Positions 8,054-17,315 of a stretch of DNA of 64,000 bases are shown here, piece after piece. The stretch spans positions 124,001 through 188,000 of the forward strand of contig JACJXU010000001.1 of NCBI GenBank assembly GCA_020636475.1. The letters run 5' to 3'. Source of the stretch: Chitinophagales bacterium. Lineage in GTDB: Bacteria; Bacteroidota; Bacteroidia; Chitinophagales; UBA2359. Numbering within the stretch: the stretch's first letter is position 1; the number at the start of each line of letters is the position of its first letter. Under the pieces are notes generated by a model, which had not been told where the DNA came from, made no database searches, and was given only the letters and a program-made list of their open reading frames with translations. The position numbers and the translations under genes were made by a program.

Positions 8054-8917
8054 ATGAATCAACTAAAAAATATTGTGGTAAATGGCAGCGATAATCGTCC
8101 TATGCTTACGGATTTGTTTTTTAACGCGGACAATAAACGCAAGCCTGTTGTAATTTTTGTGCACGGGTTTAAGGGTTTTAAAGATTGGGGCTGTTGGGAT
8201 TTGGTTGCCAAGCAGTTTGCCACGGCGGGAATGGTTTTTATCAAATTTAATTTATCGCACAATGGCATACAACTTCCTGTTACGGACGAACTGACGGATT
8301 TGGAAGCATTTTCTGCCAATACTTTTAGCAAAGAACTCGACGATATCGGGTATATTATTGATTGGGTTGCCAATGGCAATATTGGTATTTCGCTTTCGGA
8401 AGTAGATTTGGATAAAATTTATCTTGTCGGACACAGTCGCGGTGGCGGCGATGTGATACTAAAAGCAGCAGAAGACAAGCGTGTACAAAAAATTGTTACT
8501 TGGGCGAGTATTGCCAGACACGACCGATACAATACGCCCGAAATATTGGATTATTGGCAAAAAGAAGGTGTTTTGTATGTAGAAAATTCGCGTACTAAGC
8601 AAAAATTGCCTATGAAATGGAATATTGTTGCGGATTATCGGGCAAATGAAAAACGCTTGAACATTGCTGCACAGTTGGCGAATGTGCGTATTCCTCACCT
8701 TATAATTCACGGCACCGCCGACACTACCGTAGCATTTGCAGAAGCAGAGGATTTGCACAAAGGAAGTAAGCAGTCCACGCTACTTTCGTTGCCTAATGAA
8801 GGGCATACTTTTGATGCAAAACATCCTTGGCAATTCAGCTACTTGCCTTCGGGAATGGCACAAGCAGTACAACAAAGTATTGCTTTTTTGGGTAGCTCTA
8901 AGGATATAGAGCATTAA
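8054..8917 (+). CDS. Alpha/beta hydrolase
   Basis: About 287 residues. I use the ATG at 8054 (MNQLKNIVV) rather than one 24 bases upstream, because the fold begins there. The fold is recognisable by the oxyanion-hole loop VIFVHGFKGFKDWG, the nucleophile elbow VGHSRGGG (Ser near residue 137), an Asp-bearing loop (HGTADTTV) and the C-terminal catalytic His (NEGHTFD). There is no signal peptide, so it is cytosolic. The substrate is unknown. It resembles BAAT/dienelactone-hydrolase-like acyl hydrolases of Bacteroidota. It stands alone, divergent from the polyprenyl synthase. Confidence 0.85.
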   Translation: MNQLKNIVVNGSDNRPMLTDLFFNADNKRKPVVIFVHGFKGFKDWGCWDLVAKQFATAGMVFIKFNLSHNGIQLPVTDELTDLEAFSANTFSKELDDIGYIIDWVANGNIGISLSEVDLDKIYLVGHSRGGGDVILKAAEDKRVQKIVTWASIARHDRYNTPEILDYWQKEGVLYVENSRTKQKLPMKWNIVADYRANEKRLNIAAQLANVRIPHLIIHGTADTTVAFAEAEDLHKGSKQSTLLSLPNEGHTFDAKHPWQFSYLPSGMAQAVQQSIAFLGSSKDIEH

Positions 8918-9040
8918 TTTTGAAAATTATAGTTGAAGCGAACCAAAATTTTTCCTACCCTTTAGCTAAAAAATTTGTTATAATTTTACCGTTGAAATTC
9001 GTATTTATTTTCACCAATATTATATTGTAGTAGCCAAACG

Positions 9041-10768
9041 ATGTACAAACTATTGCCGCCTCTTAAAAAATTTTTCCGAAAAAATATTTTCCTCTCCGCA
9101 AGTCTGCTTTTTTTGCTGACTGCACTCCACTTTTCAGCTTGCAAATACATCAAAGAATCTTCCTTTGGAAAGTCACTTATTTCCACCCCGGAATACGAAC
9201 AAGCGGCTTTTCAAGATTCCTTAATTCGCGTATCACTCGCCGACAGTAGCTTGTACGCGCTATTGCAAGAAGGGAAATTTTCCGACACACTTCCAAAAAT
9301 CTTGGCGCAGGCGTATCCCGCACCCGAAACAAAACTCTGGTGGGTAGATGTAAGCCAACAAAAAGTTTCACCTATCGCCTTGAAAATGATGGAAGTATTA
9401 GAAAATGCCGAACTGCAAGGATTAATTTCACAGTGGTATGCGCCCGACAAGTTGCGTCTTTTATCCCAAAAATTAGATGTTGATACGACCAATAAGGTCA
9501 CTAAATCCGCAGAACGCTTGGCTCAGTTATCCAAGTTTGATATATCGCTCACCGCCGCGGCGTTCAAATATTGGACAGATTTGTCGGCAGGACGCTTGGA
9601 AATTTCGCGCTGGGATATTCCACAAAAAGCACCTGACTTATTAAAATGCCTACAAACACTTGCCCAAACGCAAAAAGTAAGCACCGCTTCGGATATTGTA
9701 TTGCCAACACATTCGGGCTACGCCAAAATGCTCAGTCAATTACAAAAATACCGCGAAGCAAAAGCCAATGGCACTTTTGCCAAAATTAACGCAAGCACCG
9801 GCAATGCCGAAAATCTCCAAAACTTGGAGAAAATTTTGTTTTTCACTGGCGATTTGTTGCAACGCAGCAATGCCGAAAAATTGAGTTGGAATGATGATTT
9901 TAAAAATGCCATCACTCATTTTCAGGAGCGGCACGGCTTGGAAACTACCGCAACTTTGGACGGTAAAACCCTTGCGTGGCTGAACAAAACACCCGAAGAA
10001 ATGATAAATCTACTGCTGCTGAATTTGGAAAGGTATCGTTGGCTGCCCGACTCTATGGGACAAAAATATGTGTTTGTAAATGCGCCGGAATTTTGGATGT
10101 CCGTTTTTGAAAACTACCACAATGTGTTGGATATGAACGTAGTAGTGGGCGACCAAGTTACGCAAACGCCAATGTTCTACGCCAATATGGAATATCTTGT
10201 TTTTAGTCCGGTGTGGAATGTTCCGCAAAGTATTGCCCGCGATGAAATTTTGGCTTGGGTGGACAAAAATCCGGCACTATTGGTACTGGCAGATGTAGAA
10301 GCTTTTTACAAAGGCAAAAAAGTGGACGTTTGGACGGTGGACTGGAAAGCGGCAAAAGCCGATTGGCGAAATTGGACTTTTAAACAAAAACCTACCGAAA
10401 AAAACAGCTTGGGTGATGTGAAGTTTATTTTCCCCAACAAACACTCCGTTTACCTCCACGACACGCCCGACAAAAAGTATTTCAAACTACACTTCCGCGC
10501 ACTCAGTTCGGGTTGTGTACGCGTATCGCAGCCGGTGGAATTTGCGCATTATTTGTTGCAAGATGTGGGCGGCTGGGACGATGCACGCATACAGTCGGCA
10601 ATGAAACGCAGCAGCGAAATGCGTGTAAATCTCGCAAAGCAACTTCCGGTGTACATTTATTACCTTACCGCTTGGGCAAATGAGACTGGCGAATTTGAGT
10701 TCAGAGATGATATTTACGGTCACGACCGCCGACAATTAAAAGCACTTGAAGAAACGTGGCACAAGTAA
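9041..10768 (+). CDS. L,D-transpeptidase (YcbB/LdtD-like) lipoprotein
   Basis: A 575-residue cell-envelope protein. An N-terminal hydrophobic segment ends in a lipobox-like LHFSAC (Cys near residue 31). Next comes the scaffold region of YcbB-type enzymes, a peptidoglycan-binding segment (WNDDFKNAITHFQERHGL, about residues 285-305) and the YkuD catalytic domain. The catalytic motif is SSGCVRVSQP with Cys near residue 491, preceded by the conserved HDTPDKKYF and HFRALSSGC. Such enzymes make 3-3 crosslinks in peptidoglycan or attach proteins to it. Length is normal for the class. It is followed after 26 bases by a SET-domain gene, possibly in the same transcript. Confidence 0.92.
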   Translation: MYKLLPPLKKFFRKNIFLSASLLFLLTALHFSACKYIKESSFGKSLISTPEYEQAAFQDSLIRVSLADSSLYALLQEGKFSDTLPKILAQAYPAPETKLWWVDVSQQKVSPIALKMMEVLENAELQGLISQWYAPDKLRLLSQKLDVDTTNKVTKSAERLAQLSKFDISLTAAAFKYWTDLSAGRLEISRWDIPQKAPDLLKCLQTLAQTQKVSTASDIVLPTHSGYAKMLSQLQKYREAKANGTFAKINASTGNAENLQNLEKILFFTGDLLQRSNAEKLSWNDDFKNAITHFQERHGLETTATLDGKTLAWLNKTPEEMINLLLLNLERYRWLPDSMGQKYVFVNAPEFWMSVFENYHNVLDMNVVVGDQVTQTPMFYANMEYLVFSPVWNVPQSIARDEILAWVDKNPALLVLADVEAFYKGKKVDVWTVDWKAAKADWRNWTFKQKPTEKNSLGDVKFIFPNKHSVYLHDTPDKKYFKLHFRALSSGCVRVSQPVEFAHYLLQDVGGWDDARIQSAMKRSSEMRVNLAKQLPVYIYYLTAWANETGEFEFRDDIYGHDRRQLKALEETWHK

Positions 10769-10794
10769 GTTTTTAGCTTACAAAAGTATTTTTT

Positions 10795-11220
10795 ATGGAA
10801 ATAATTATTCCTCCACACATTATGCACCCGCATCTTTTTGTTGCCAAAACCGCCGAAAAAGGTCGTGGCGTATATGCCGCCCATGATATTGCTGCCGAAG
10901 AAACCATCGAAATTTGTCCTGTGCTGGTATTGCCGCAACAGCAGCAAATACATTTGGACAAAACGCTCCTCTACGATTACTATTTTATTTGGGGAGAAAA
11001 CGATACACAAATAGCTATTGCCTTGGGCTTGGGTTCTATTTACAACCATCATTATCAGCCCAATGCGCAGTATTTTTCCGATTACAAAAAGCAAACCCTT
11101 ACTTATGTGAGCCTACGGCAAATTAATGCCGGAGAAGAAATTACCGTTAATTACAACGGCGATATTGACGACACACGTCCGGTTTGGTTTGAAAAACAAG
11201 CGCATGAAAAAACCAACTAA
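10795..11220 (+). CDS. SET-domain protein, possible protein-lysine methyltransferase
   Basis: A 141-residue stand-alone SET domain. The N-terminal (K)GRGVYAAHDIAAEETIE, the pseudoknot segment LGSIYNHHYQPNAQY (where many SET enzymes have NHSxxPN) and the C-terminal ISAGEEITVNY-type end (RQINAGEEITVNYNGD) are all present. Small bacterial SET proteins of this type are widespread in Bacteroidota, but their substrates are mostly unknown. Its last 17 bases overlap the start of ispD, so the two are probably translationally coupled. Functional linkage to isoprenoid synthesis is not implied. Confidence 0.85.
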   Translation: MEIIIPPHIMHPHLFVAKTAEKGRGVYAAHDIAAEETIEICPVLVLPQQQQIHLDKTLLYDYYFIWGENDTQIAIALGLGSIYNHHYQPNAQYFSDYKKQTLTYVSLRQINAGEEITVNYNGDIDDTRPVWFEKQAHEKTN

Positions 11221-11890
11221 TCGCTATGCTATTATTGTAGCCGGAGGAAGTGGCACGCGCATAGGCAGTGCTTTGCCAAAGCAATTTTTAAATGTGCAAA
11301 ACAAGCCCATTATTGTTCATACGCTCGAAAAATTTATAGCTGCATCGCCCGAAATACAATGTATAATAGCCTTGCCCGAAGCGTATTTTTCTTTGTGGGA
11401 AAATATTAGCCAACAATACAATTTACAACATATTCCTTATTGCAAAGGCGGAAAAAGTCGCTTTGAGTCGGTGAAAAATGCGTTAAACACCTTAAACGAT
11501 TCTTCCGAAAATACCCTCGTAGCCGTTCACGATTCTGTGCGCCCTTTTGTCACACCGCAACTTATTGCACAATGTTTCGAAGCCGCCGAAAAATGGAACG
11601 CAATTATTCCCGTTATATCGCCCAACGACAGCCTTCGACAAATAGAAAACGAAAAATCGTGGAGTGTAAACCGAAATAATTTTAGAATTGTGCAAACGCC
11701 GCAGTGTTTTAAACTACACCTACTGAAAAAAGCCTATTTACAAGCAGAAAGTCCTTTGTTTACAGACGATGCCTCAGTAGTGGAAGCGGCAGGGCATACT
11801 ATTCATTTGATAGAAGGCTTGCGCGAAAACATAAAAATCACCCAGACTTTCGATTTATTATTAGCAGCTTTTATTGCGAATACGCATTGA
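11204..11890 (+). CDS. ispD: 2-C-methyl-D-erythritol 4-phosphate cytidylyltransferase
   Basis: IspD transfers CMP from CTP to methylerythritol phosphate, the third step of the MEP isoprenoid pathway. The protein is about 228 residues from the ATG at 11204; the upstream in-frame extension lies inside the SET gene and is not needed. Key segments are the nucleotide-binding YAIIVAGGSGTRIGSALPKQF, the AVHDSVRPFV motif, IPVISPNDSLRQ and VQTPQCFKL near the end, then FTDDASVVEAAGH. All are standard for the family and length is normal. It overlaps the preceding SET gene by 17 bases. A hairpin-rich non-coding stretch follows. Confidence 0.94.
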   Translation: MKKPTNRYAIIVAGGSGTRIGSALPKQFLNVQNKPIIVHTLEKFIAASPEIQCIIALPEAYFSLWENISQQYNLQHIPYCKGGKSRFESVKNALNTLNDSSENTLVAVHDSVRPFVTPQLIAQCFEAAEKWNAIIPVISPNDSLRQIENEKSWSVNRNNFRIVQTPQCFKLHLLKKAYLQAESPLFTDDASVVEAAGHTIHLIEGLRENIKITQTFDLLLAAFIANTH

Positions 11891-12375
11891 AAAATTGTTG
11901 GAAAATTATTGAAGAAAATACCAGATTCCTTTTTTCAAGTAAGTAATACCAAAACCGTATGAAAGCTGCGTATAGGTTTAGGTATTATTAAGGGATAAGT
12001 ATCTGCCCTGCAAGTTTGGGTACAATACTATACTTAGGGCTTCTTCATTTTCTTTGCTTGTCCAAAGAAAACGAAGCAAAAGAAACGACAGTTTTTTCAA
12101 GGTATTTTTGCCCTTGCAGGGCAAAACCGCAGTTTTTGGGCTAAATTTTTTCCAAGGCTTCAAAAATTTTTAACGCCCCAAAACTGCTATACTACGAAAA
12201 AAGATTTTACCTTTTCTAATACGCAATAGCTATTCGATTTTAGTATTAATTACTTTGAGTGACTTCGTGAAATATACTTCGCGCAACTTTGTGTAACGAA
12301 GAGAACACAATGTTTTGCACAAAATTTCACGAAAACAATAAGAACTTATACCGGAGATTTCTTTTGCCCAAGCTC
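11891..12375. other. 485-base non-coding stretch, hairpin-rich
   Basis: No credible gene. A short minus-strand reading frame at 11978-12163 shows no start context or recognisable domain and falls exactly over palindromes, so I treat it as spurious. The stretch contains three consecutive hairpins (see 12048-12187) and the 13-base string TAAGTATCTGCCC (11996-12008). The exact reverse complement of that string occurs in the repeat at 43.8 kb. Confidence 0.6.
12048..12187. repeat. Cluster of three palindromes (possible REP/MITE-like element)
   Basis: Three inverted repeats follow each other. TTTTCTTTG (12048-12056) pairs with CAAAGAAAA (12063-12071). TTTTGCCC (12106-12113) pairs with GGGCAAAA (12119-12126). 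GCAGTTTTTGGGC (12129-12141) pairs, with one mismatch, with GCCCCAAAACTGC (12175-12187), and inside it AATTTTTT faces AAAAATT. None is placed like a simple terminator for ispD alone. Confidence 0.6.
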
Positions 12376-13398
12376 TTAATCAATACCGTATTTAGATTTT
12401 ACTCTTTTTTTGGCTTTTTTGCCGCGTTTTTGGTCGGGACGCACATTAGAAAGCTGGCTTTCGTTTAAGGTTTCAAAAAACACTTTGTCCTGATATTTCC
12501 AAACGCCATCTTTAAACTTTAAGCCTTCGTAAGTGCCATCGGGAATATAAAATTCGTGATTGCCTTTAGCTTTTTCGTCTTCGGGAGCCAAAAAGTCGTA
12601 AACAATGGCTTCTCTTTCGGGAAAATAATTGAGGGCAACACCGGCACCTTTTTTAAATTGCAACAACATGCGGTTTTTAAAGCCCAAATTGATATTATCG
12701 CGATACACCTCAAAAATAGGCGCGCCAAAAATAGCATTTTGCTCCGCATCGAAATATAGCACATCTACCAGTTTTATGGTTGAAGTAGGACTGTTGCCGT
12801 CCCAACCAAACAAGGTGTAATATTTAGTACCCCGATACTCGTTTTCGGTAATGTTGTAGTACAGCGCACCAAACCAGTTGTCGGATTTTAGTACTTGGTC
12901 TTCGGGATTTTTAATATCCGCAGATTTATCGAACAATGGAATCAGTTTTAGGTTAGGCATATTAAACTGAATAGCTCCGTAGTATTTAAAGTTGTCGTTT
13001 TTTATTATTTTGTTGTCGGGAAGTTCTGTAAGACGTGTTTTATCTTCATTGGTTACGCCTACAAATTGGTCGGTTTTGTCGCCCAGCGGAACTGCCCACG
13101 TAAAAATACGAAAACTGCTATCGGGCGGTGCAATGATAGACATTCCTTCTAAGTTTTTGAAAGGATAGTTAAATGAATTGTCGTGTTTTAGAAATTTTAC
13201 CAAAGCGGGAATAAAATCGGAATTGGCTTGAAGGCGTTCCACTTCTGTAAGCGGGTAAAATGCATCCTGAAATGTTTTGTTTAATTTTAATTCTTCGGAA
13301 ACGAAATCGAAGTTTTCACTTTCATTATTAACTACTTCTTGTGCCCAAGTAGGGACAAAAAACAAGGAAAGCATTATTAATCCGAATATTTTTTTCAT
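12376..13398 (-). CDS. Secreted protein of unknown function
   Basis: A 340-residue protein with a clear Sec signal peptide (MKKIFGLIMLSLFFVPTWAQ, cleavage after about residue 19). The mature part has no recognised catalytic motif. It contains repeated beta-strand patterns such as NWFGALYYNITENEYRGTKYYTLFGWDGN and VDVLYFDAEQNAIFGAPIFEV, and a basic C-terminus (RGKKAKKRVKSKYG). The pattern is familiar from uncharacterised periplasmic proteins of Bacteroidota. The gene lies alone, just after the hairpin-rich stretch, and no operon partner is apparent. I do not assign a function. Confidence 0.75.
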   Translation of the reverse strand: MKKIFGLIMLSLFFVPTWAQEVVNNESENFDFVSEELKLNKTFQDAFYPLTEVERLQANSDFIPALVKFLKHDNSFNYPFKNLEGMSIIAPPDSSFRIFTWAVPLGDKTDQFVGVTNEDKTRLTELPDNKIIKNDNFKYYGAIQFNMPNLKLIPLFDKSADIKNPEDQVLKSDNWFGALYYNITENEYRGTKYYTLFGWDGNSPTSTIKLVDVLYFDAEQNAIFGAPIFEVYRDNINLGFKNRMLLQFKKGAGVALNYFPEREAIVYDFLAPEDEKAKGNHEFYIPDGTYEGLKFKDGVWKYQDKVFFETLNESQLSNVRPDQKRGKKAKKRVKSKYGID

Positions 13399-13532
13399 AC
13401 TTTTTTTGATTTATGGATGTGTATTTTGGATTTGGGTTTAAATAAGCAATAAAATGTTATTACGCAATTTGTGGTAAAATATTGCTTTGGTATTGGTACA
13501 AAAACAAAACTTGACACAAGTTGCCGCCCAAA

Positions 13533-14030
13533 CTAATCTTCGTCTTCTTCATGTGCGTTCCTATTGGCGGGAATATTGCCCGTATTGGTGGTGGCTCTTA
13601 TTTCGATATGTCTTATTTCGCCGCCGGTGGTGCCTGTTTTTTGCGCAAAAAATAACACCACCAACGAAAAAACAAGCGTTACCAAGGGCATAAATTTTGC
13701 AAAAGCCTTGTTTTTAAGGCTGGCATAAAAGCCAAAAATAGATAAACCTCCGAGTATATAAAGGAGAAAAGCCAGCGTTTCGGCGGCTTCTTCATGATTG
13801 TGAATGTAATGTTTGTCTATTCCCGGTAGATGCTCTACTACTTCTTCGGCACCTTCGCCGCTCAAAGAAGCAAAAATTGCCGAGATAGCTCCTATTACAA
13901 AAATGCAGTAAGCAGTTCTTTTTACGGTTTCGGATTTTAAAATAATGCCTCCAAGCATCACGCAGATGCCTATGATGGGAGCAATAATAGGAAAGTGATT
14001 GACAATGAGATGAAAATGTGCAGCATTCAT
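13533..14030 (-). CDS. DUF2231-type membrane protein
   Basis: 165 residues from the ATG at 14030 (MNAAHFHLIVNHFPI); an upstream extension in the same frame is not needed. Four transmembrane helices are visible. The HFHLxxNHFPI motif at the N-terminus and the histidine-rich loop GIDKHYIHNHEEAAE between helices two and three recall DUF2231 membrane proteins, in which conserved histidines suggest metal or haem binding. That ligand role is inference. The C-terminus is acidic (AHEEDED). It is followed on the minus strand by no close partner; the GNAT gene lies 71 bases upstream. Confidence 0.65.
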   Translation of the reverse strand: MNAAHFHLIVNHFPIIAPIIGICVMLGGIILKSETVKRTAYCIFVIGAISAIFASLSGEGAEEVVEHLPGIDKHYIHNHEEAAETLAFLLYILGGLSIFGFYASLKNKAFAKFMPLVTLVFSLVVLFFAQKTGTTGGEIRHIEIRATTNTGNIPANRNAHEEDED

Positions 14031-14101
14031 AATTTGTATTGTTTTTATGGTGAAAAAGTGTTTGGATAAAGGTAAATATTTTATAGAAAATGTGTACAAA
14101 A

Positions 14102-14392
14102 TTATTGCTCAAACAAAACATCGCTAATGCTATTGTCTGTATCAAAAACTTTTTTGGAAAATGGGCAGAGTGGTAAAATTTTGAACTTGTTTTGGCGGGC
14201 AAAGTCCACAACTTTCATCACCAAAGTTTTGCCATAGCCCTTGCCCGCAAATGCTTTTTCTACTGCTGTATGTGCAATAATAAGCATACTTTCGCCTGCG
14301 TGGCTGTATGTTATTTCTCCGGCAAAAATATCATCTTCGTAGAGCATGAATTTTCCTTGCGATTCGCTGTCTTTTTGTACAAATGTTATCAT
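14102..14392 (-). CDS. Small GNAT-type N-acetyltransferase
   Basis: A 96-residue minimal GCN5-related acetyltransferase of the YjdJ-like group. It keeps only the central acetyl-CoA binding core: AGEITYSHAGESMLIIAHTAV, then GKGYGKTLVMKVVDFAR (the pyrophosphate-binding Q/RxxGxG/A-like loop), then FKILPLCPFSKKVFD. The C-terminal CPF and (F)AKK-like motif is characteristic of this short group. The acceptor is unknown. It lies 12 bases downstream of the TMEM175-like gene on the same strand, so the two are probably co-transcribed. Confidence 0.85.
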   Translation of the reverse strand: MITFVQKDSESQGKFMLYEDDIFAGEITYSHAGESMLIIAHTAVEKAFAGKGYGKTLVMKVVDFARQNKFKILPLCPFSKKVFDTDNSISDVLFEQ

Positions 14393-14404
14393 AATTGCTA
14401 AGAT

Positions 14405-14980
14405 TTAAATAACTTTTTCAATGCGAGAATCGGGTACAAACCAAATGAGCGCAACTAAAAGATATAAAAACACACTAATGGCGGGTTGGAAAAAAGAAAT
14501 TGCCAATGCAGCAATATAAATAAAAATAGACAAAATACCTTTTCTATCTTTACCTATCGCTTTTCGAATAATAGAATTACTGCCTTCACTTTTTATCGCA
14601 ACCTGCGTGAGCAGGCGGTAAGAAAGAGCAGCCATTAGCAAAATAGTGCCATAAAGAATTACAGGAATTTTTTTAAAATTATTTTCGCCCATCCAGCCCG
14701 TTACAAAAGGAAACAAAGAAAGCCAAAATAACAGATTGAGATTAGCCCAAAGAACTTTACCATTAACTTTGGAAACGGCGTGCATCAAATGGTGATGATT
14801 GCTCCAGTAAATGCCCAAGTAAACAAAACTTCCTAAGTAGGTTAAAAAAACGGGTAAAATAGGGCGCAAACTCTCTAAATCACTTCCTTCGGGAATTTTC
14901 ATTTCGAGTACCATTATCGTAATAATGATTGCCAATACGCCATCGCTAAAAGCTTCTAATCGGTTTGTGGTCATAGTCAA
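14405..14980 (-). CDS. TMEM175-like potassium channel (DUF1211)
   Basis: A 191-residue membrane protein with about six transmembrane helices. The diagnostic first helix RLEAFSDGVLAIIITIMVLE contains the FSDG signature of the TMEM175/DUF1211 family. The bacterial members form tetrameric potassium-permeable channels. The loop YLGIYWSNHHHLMHAV is also typical. Either of two adjacent starts (14980 or 14974) is possible. The GNAT gene follows 12 bases later. Physiological role here is unknown. Confidence 0.88.
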   Translation of the reverse strand: MTMTTNRLEAFSDGVLAIIITIMVLEMKIPEGSDLESLRPILPVFLTYLGSFVYLGIYWSNHHHLMHAVSKVNGKVLWANLNLLFWLSLFPFVTGWMGENNFKKIPVILYGTILLMAALSYRLLTQVAIKSEGSNSIIRKAIGKDRKGILSIFIYIAALAISFFQPAISVFLYLLVALIWFVPDSRIEKVI

Positions 14981-15017
14981 AAATTTAGGGTGCTTTTTTT
15001 AGCAAACATACAAAATA

Positions 15018-15053
15018 AAAACAGCAATAATACACAAGTATCATTGCTGTTTT
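15018..15053 (-). terminator. Hairpin terminator after the META-domain gene
   Basis: A perfect 11-bp inverted repeat (AAAACAGCAAT at 15018-15028, ATTGCTGTTTT at 15043-15053) lies 29 bases past the stop of the META-domain gene on the minus strand. The stem ends in T residues in the transcript. Confidence 0.8.
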
Positions 15054-15081
15054 GAGGTGTATGAGTATTTGAAATATATAC

Positions 15082-16107
15082 TTAGTCGCCTTTCAAAAAG
15101 GAAAGGACTTCATTGCCGTCTTTGTCGAGTAGTATTAGGTTCAAATCTTCCAATTTATAACTTGCTACACTATTTAAGGCTTTATCAAATTCATTGGCGA
15201 CATCCATTTTTCGACACATTTTCTTGGTTGCGGCGATAGGTCCGAAACGCAATTCATCGCCTGATACTGCTTCAATTTTTCCACTATAATCATTGCAACT
15301 GTTAGAACCCATAACGGTCATTTCGGTAAGATTTAGTTCCATTCTTGGTGTAGGAGTCATCCGATTAATAGGATTACCGTTAATGCGTGTGGCTATCCAA
15401 ATGTCGTGAAGTCGTTTCATTGCTTCGTTTTTATCATATTTAATAAAACTCAAAACCGCCTTCCCCTCAGCGTCCAATAGCTCAAGGGTATGACTTTTTA
15501 GTTTATAAGCACTCACTGTACTCATAAGTTTGTTAAACTGGTCGGGAGTGGTCATTTTTACACACATTTTTTTGGTGCCGGCAAGCGTACCCAAATCAAG
15601 TTTACTTTCCGTAATATTTTTTATAGTGCCCGAAAAATTGTTGCAACCATCGCTGCCCGAAATACTTTTTTGGGAGAGGTTTATACTTATGTTGGGCAAT
15701 TTTTCCATACGGTTAATAGGTCCGCCGTCTATTGAAGCAAGTAACCAATCGCCTTGTACTTGTACGCGCGTGTCGGGTTTCTTTTCTATTTCTTTCAGTA
15801 GCGTATATTTTATGCTCGAAGCATCGGCGGGCGCATTTTTTGGATCTAACTTTTCTTCTTTTACTTCAATTTTTTTCAAAAAACCTTCTTCAAAATTAAA
15901 TCCCTCAATCGGTGCGTAAAAATTTTCCCATTGAGGATTGTTAATGTCATTGCCTTTGTAAACATTAAGACATTCCATTTTCCCGGCACCTGCCGAACAT
16001 TCGGTTTTTATTCCACTCACCCAAAGTGTGCTGTTTTTGGTAGAAGTGCAAGCCTGCAAAAGCAGTAGGCTTGTAAAAACAATAGAAGTTGTAAGAAATT
16101 TCATCAT
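15082..16107 (-). CDS. Lipoprotein with DUF4377-like region and two META (HslJ) domains
   Basis: A 341-residue outer-envelope lipoprotein. The signal peptide ends in LLLLQAC (Cys near residue 20). The first part (about 25-110) has the ECSAGAGKMECLNVYKG...WENFYAPIEGFNFEEG pattern of DUF4377. Two META/HslJ domains follow (about 115-220 and 225-338). Each opens with W-hAS/TRI-GxPINRM and contains a SGSDGCNNFSG or MGSNSCNDYSG motif, a GTLAGTKKMC or GPIAATKKMC strand and an LxLLDxxGxxVLSF end. HslJ-type domains are linked to heat or novobiocin resistance in E. coli, with unknown mechanism. Domain duplication is evident from the matching motifs. It has its own terminator. Confidence 0.85.
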   Translation of the reverse strand: MMKFLTTSIVFTSLLLLQACTSTKNSTLWVSGIKTECSAGAGKMECLNVYKGNDINNPQWENFYAPIEGFNFEEGFLKKIEVKEEKLDPKNAPADASSIKYTLLKEIEKKPDTRVQVQGDWLLASIDGGPINRMEKLPNISINLSQKSISGSDGCNNFSGTIKNITESKLDLGTLAGTKKMCVKMTTPDQFNKLMSTVSAYKLKSHTLELLDAEGKAVLSFIKYDKNEAMKRLHDIWIATRINGNPINRMTPTPRMELNLTEMTVMGSNSCNDYSGKIEAVSGDELRFGPIAATKKMCRKMDVANEFDKALNSVASYKLEDLNLILLDKDGNEVLSFLKGD

Positions 16108-16396
16108 AAAAATAGTGTCGTTTTGGAAATAAAAATAATGTTAGGCTTATAAAGGATTTTACACCATTATTGGAAAACGAAATATTGATTGTTTGAAAAA
16201 TAAAACAAGCAAAACAAATTTTCCTATTTTAAGGTTCATTTTCAAAAGTAATCAATATCACACCAGCGGTAAAAACAGTCGTGCGGCGCGTTCTATATAA
16301 AAACGAAGACATAACTTCTTTTTTTCCAATCAGCAAGGTTCATTCTGCCCTAACGCGAAGATAAGGCATAAAATAAAACCTACGTTCCCCAAACCT

Positions 16397-17215
16397 TTAA
16401 TACTGCTCTTTTTCACTCGGAAAATCATTGCTTTTTACATCGCGGATGTAGTGTTCTACGGCAGTTTTTATGTCGTCGTACAAATCTAAATATACGCGCA
16501 AAAATCGTGGTCGAAACTCTTTGTTAATTCCCAACATATCGTGGCTCACCAACACTTGTCCATCTACGCCGCCACCTGCGCCAATACCAATTACGGGTAT
16601 GCCCACACTTTGTGCGACTTGTTTGCCAAGCGTGGCAGGAATTTTTTCCAATACAATAGCAAAGCACCCCAAAGATTCCAGCAAAATAGCATCTTCTCTA
16701 AGTCTTTGCGCCTCTTCGTCTTCCTTTGCCCGTACCGTATAAGTGCCAAATTTGTAAATGCTTTGTGGCGTAAGTCCCAAGTGTCCCATTACCGGAACAC
16801 CCGCCGAAAGAATACGCTCTACCGAATCTTTCACTTCTTTGCCGCCTTCCAACTTCACGGCGTGCGCGCCCGATTCTTTCATAATGCGAATTGCAGCCTT
16901 TAGTGCCGACTTCGAGTCGCCCTGATAAGTACCAAAGGGCAAATCTACTACTACCAAAGCGCGTTTTACCGCACGAACTACCGCCGAAGCGTGATAAATC
17001 ATATCATTGAGGGTAATGGGTAGCGTAGTTTCGTGTCCCGCCATCACATTCGATGCCGAGTCGCCCACCAACAATATATCAATTCCGGCATCATCTAAAA
17101 TACGCGCCATTGAAAAATCGTAAGCGGTAAGCATGGATATTTTCTCCCCATTTTCTTTCATTTCCCGTAGGATATGGGTTGTGATGCGTTTTATTTCCTT
17201 TTTTTGTACGGACAT
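16397..17215 (-). CDS. panB: 3-methyl-2-oxobutanoate hydroxymethyltransferase
   Basis: PanB makes ketopantoate from 2-oxoisovalerate and methylenetetrahydrofolate, the first committed step of pantothenate and CoA synthesis. The 272-residue length is normal. Diagnostic segments are [28 protein letters not shown] (metal- and substrate-binding), [29 protein letters not shown] and the active-site loop [22 protein letters not shown]. The enzyme is cytosolic. It is a lone minus-strand gene divergent from a DUF4249 lipoprotein gene, so no pantothenate operon is visible here. Confidence 0.95.
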   Translation of the reverse strand: MSVQKKEIKRITTHILREMKENGEKISMLTAYDFSMARILDDAGIDILLVGDSASNVMAGHETTLPITLNDMIYHASAVVRAVKRALVVVDLPFGTYQGDSKSALKAAIRIMKESGAHAVKLEGGKEVKDSVERILSAGVPVMGHLGLTPQSIYKFGTYTVRAKEDEEAQRLREDAILLESLGCFAIVLEKIPATLGKQVAQSVGIPVIGIGAGGGVDGQVLVSHDMLGINKEFRPRFLRVYLDLYDDIKTAVEHYIRDVKSNDFPSEKEQY

Positions 17216-17315
17216 TGTTTTCTTTTTGTCAAAAAAAATTCAAAATTTGTTAATTATACCTTAAAAAATAAAAACTAAAGGTATTTTCGCCCACAATATA
17301 GCTATTTTTACGACT

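Noticed and set aside
11978..12163. 61-residue minus-strand frame in the gap after ispD
   Set aside because: It coincides with palindromes, has no recognisable domain and resembles spurious frames over repeats.
15120..15160. GGTTCAAATC string resembling a tRNA T-loop
   Set aside because: Lies inside the META-domain coding sequence and no tRNA arms can be formed around it.
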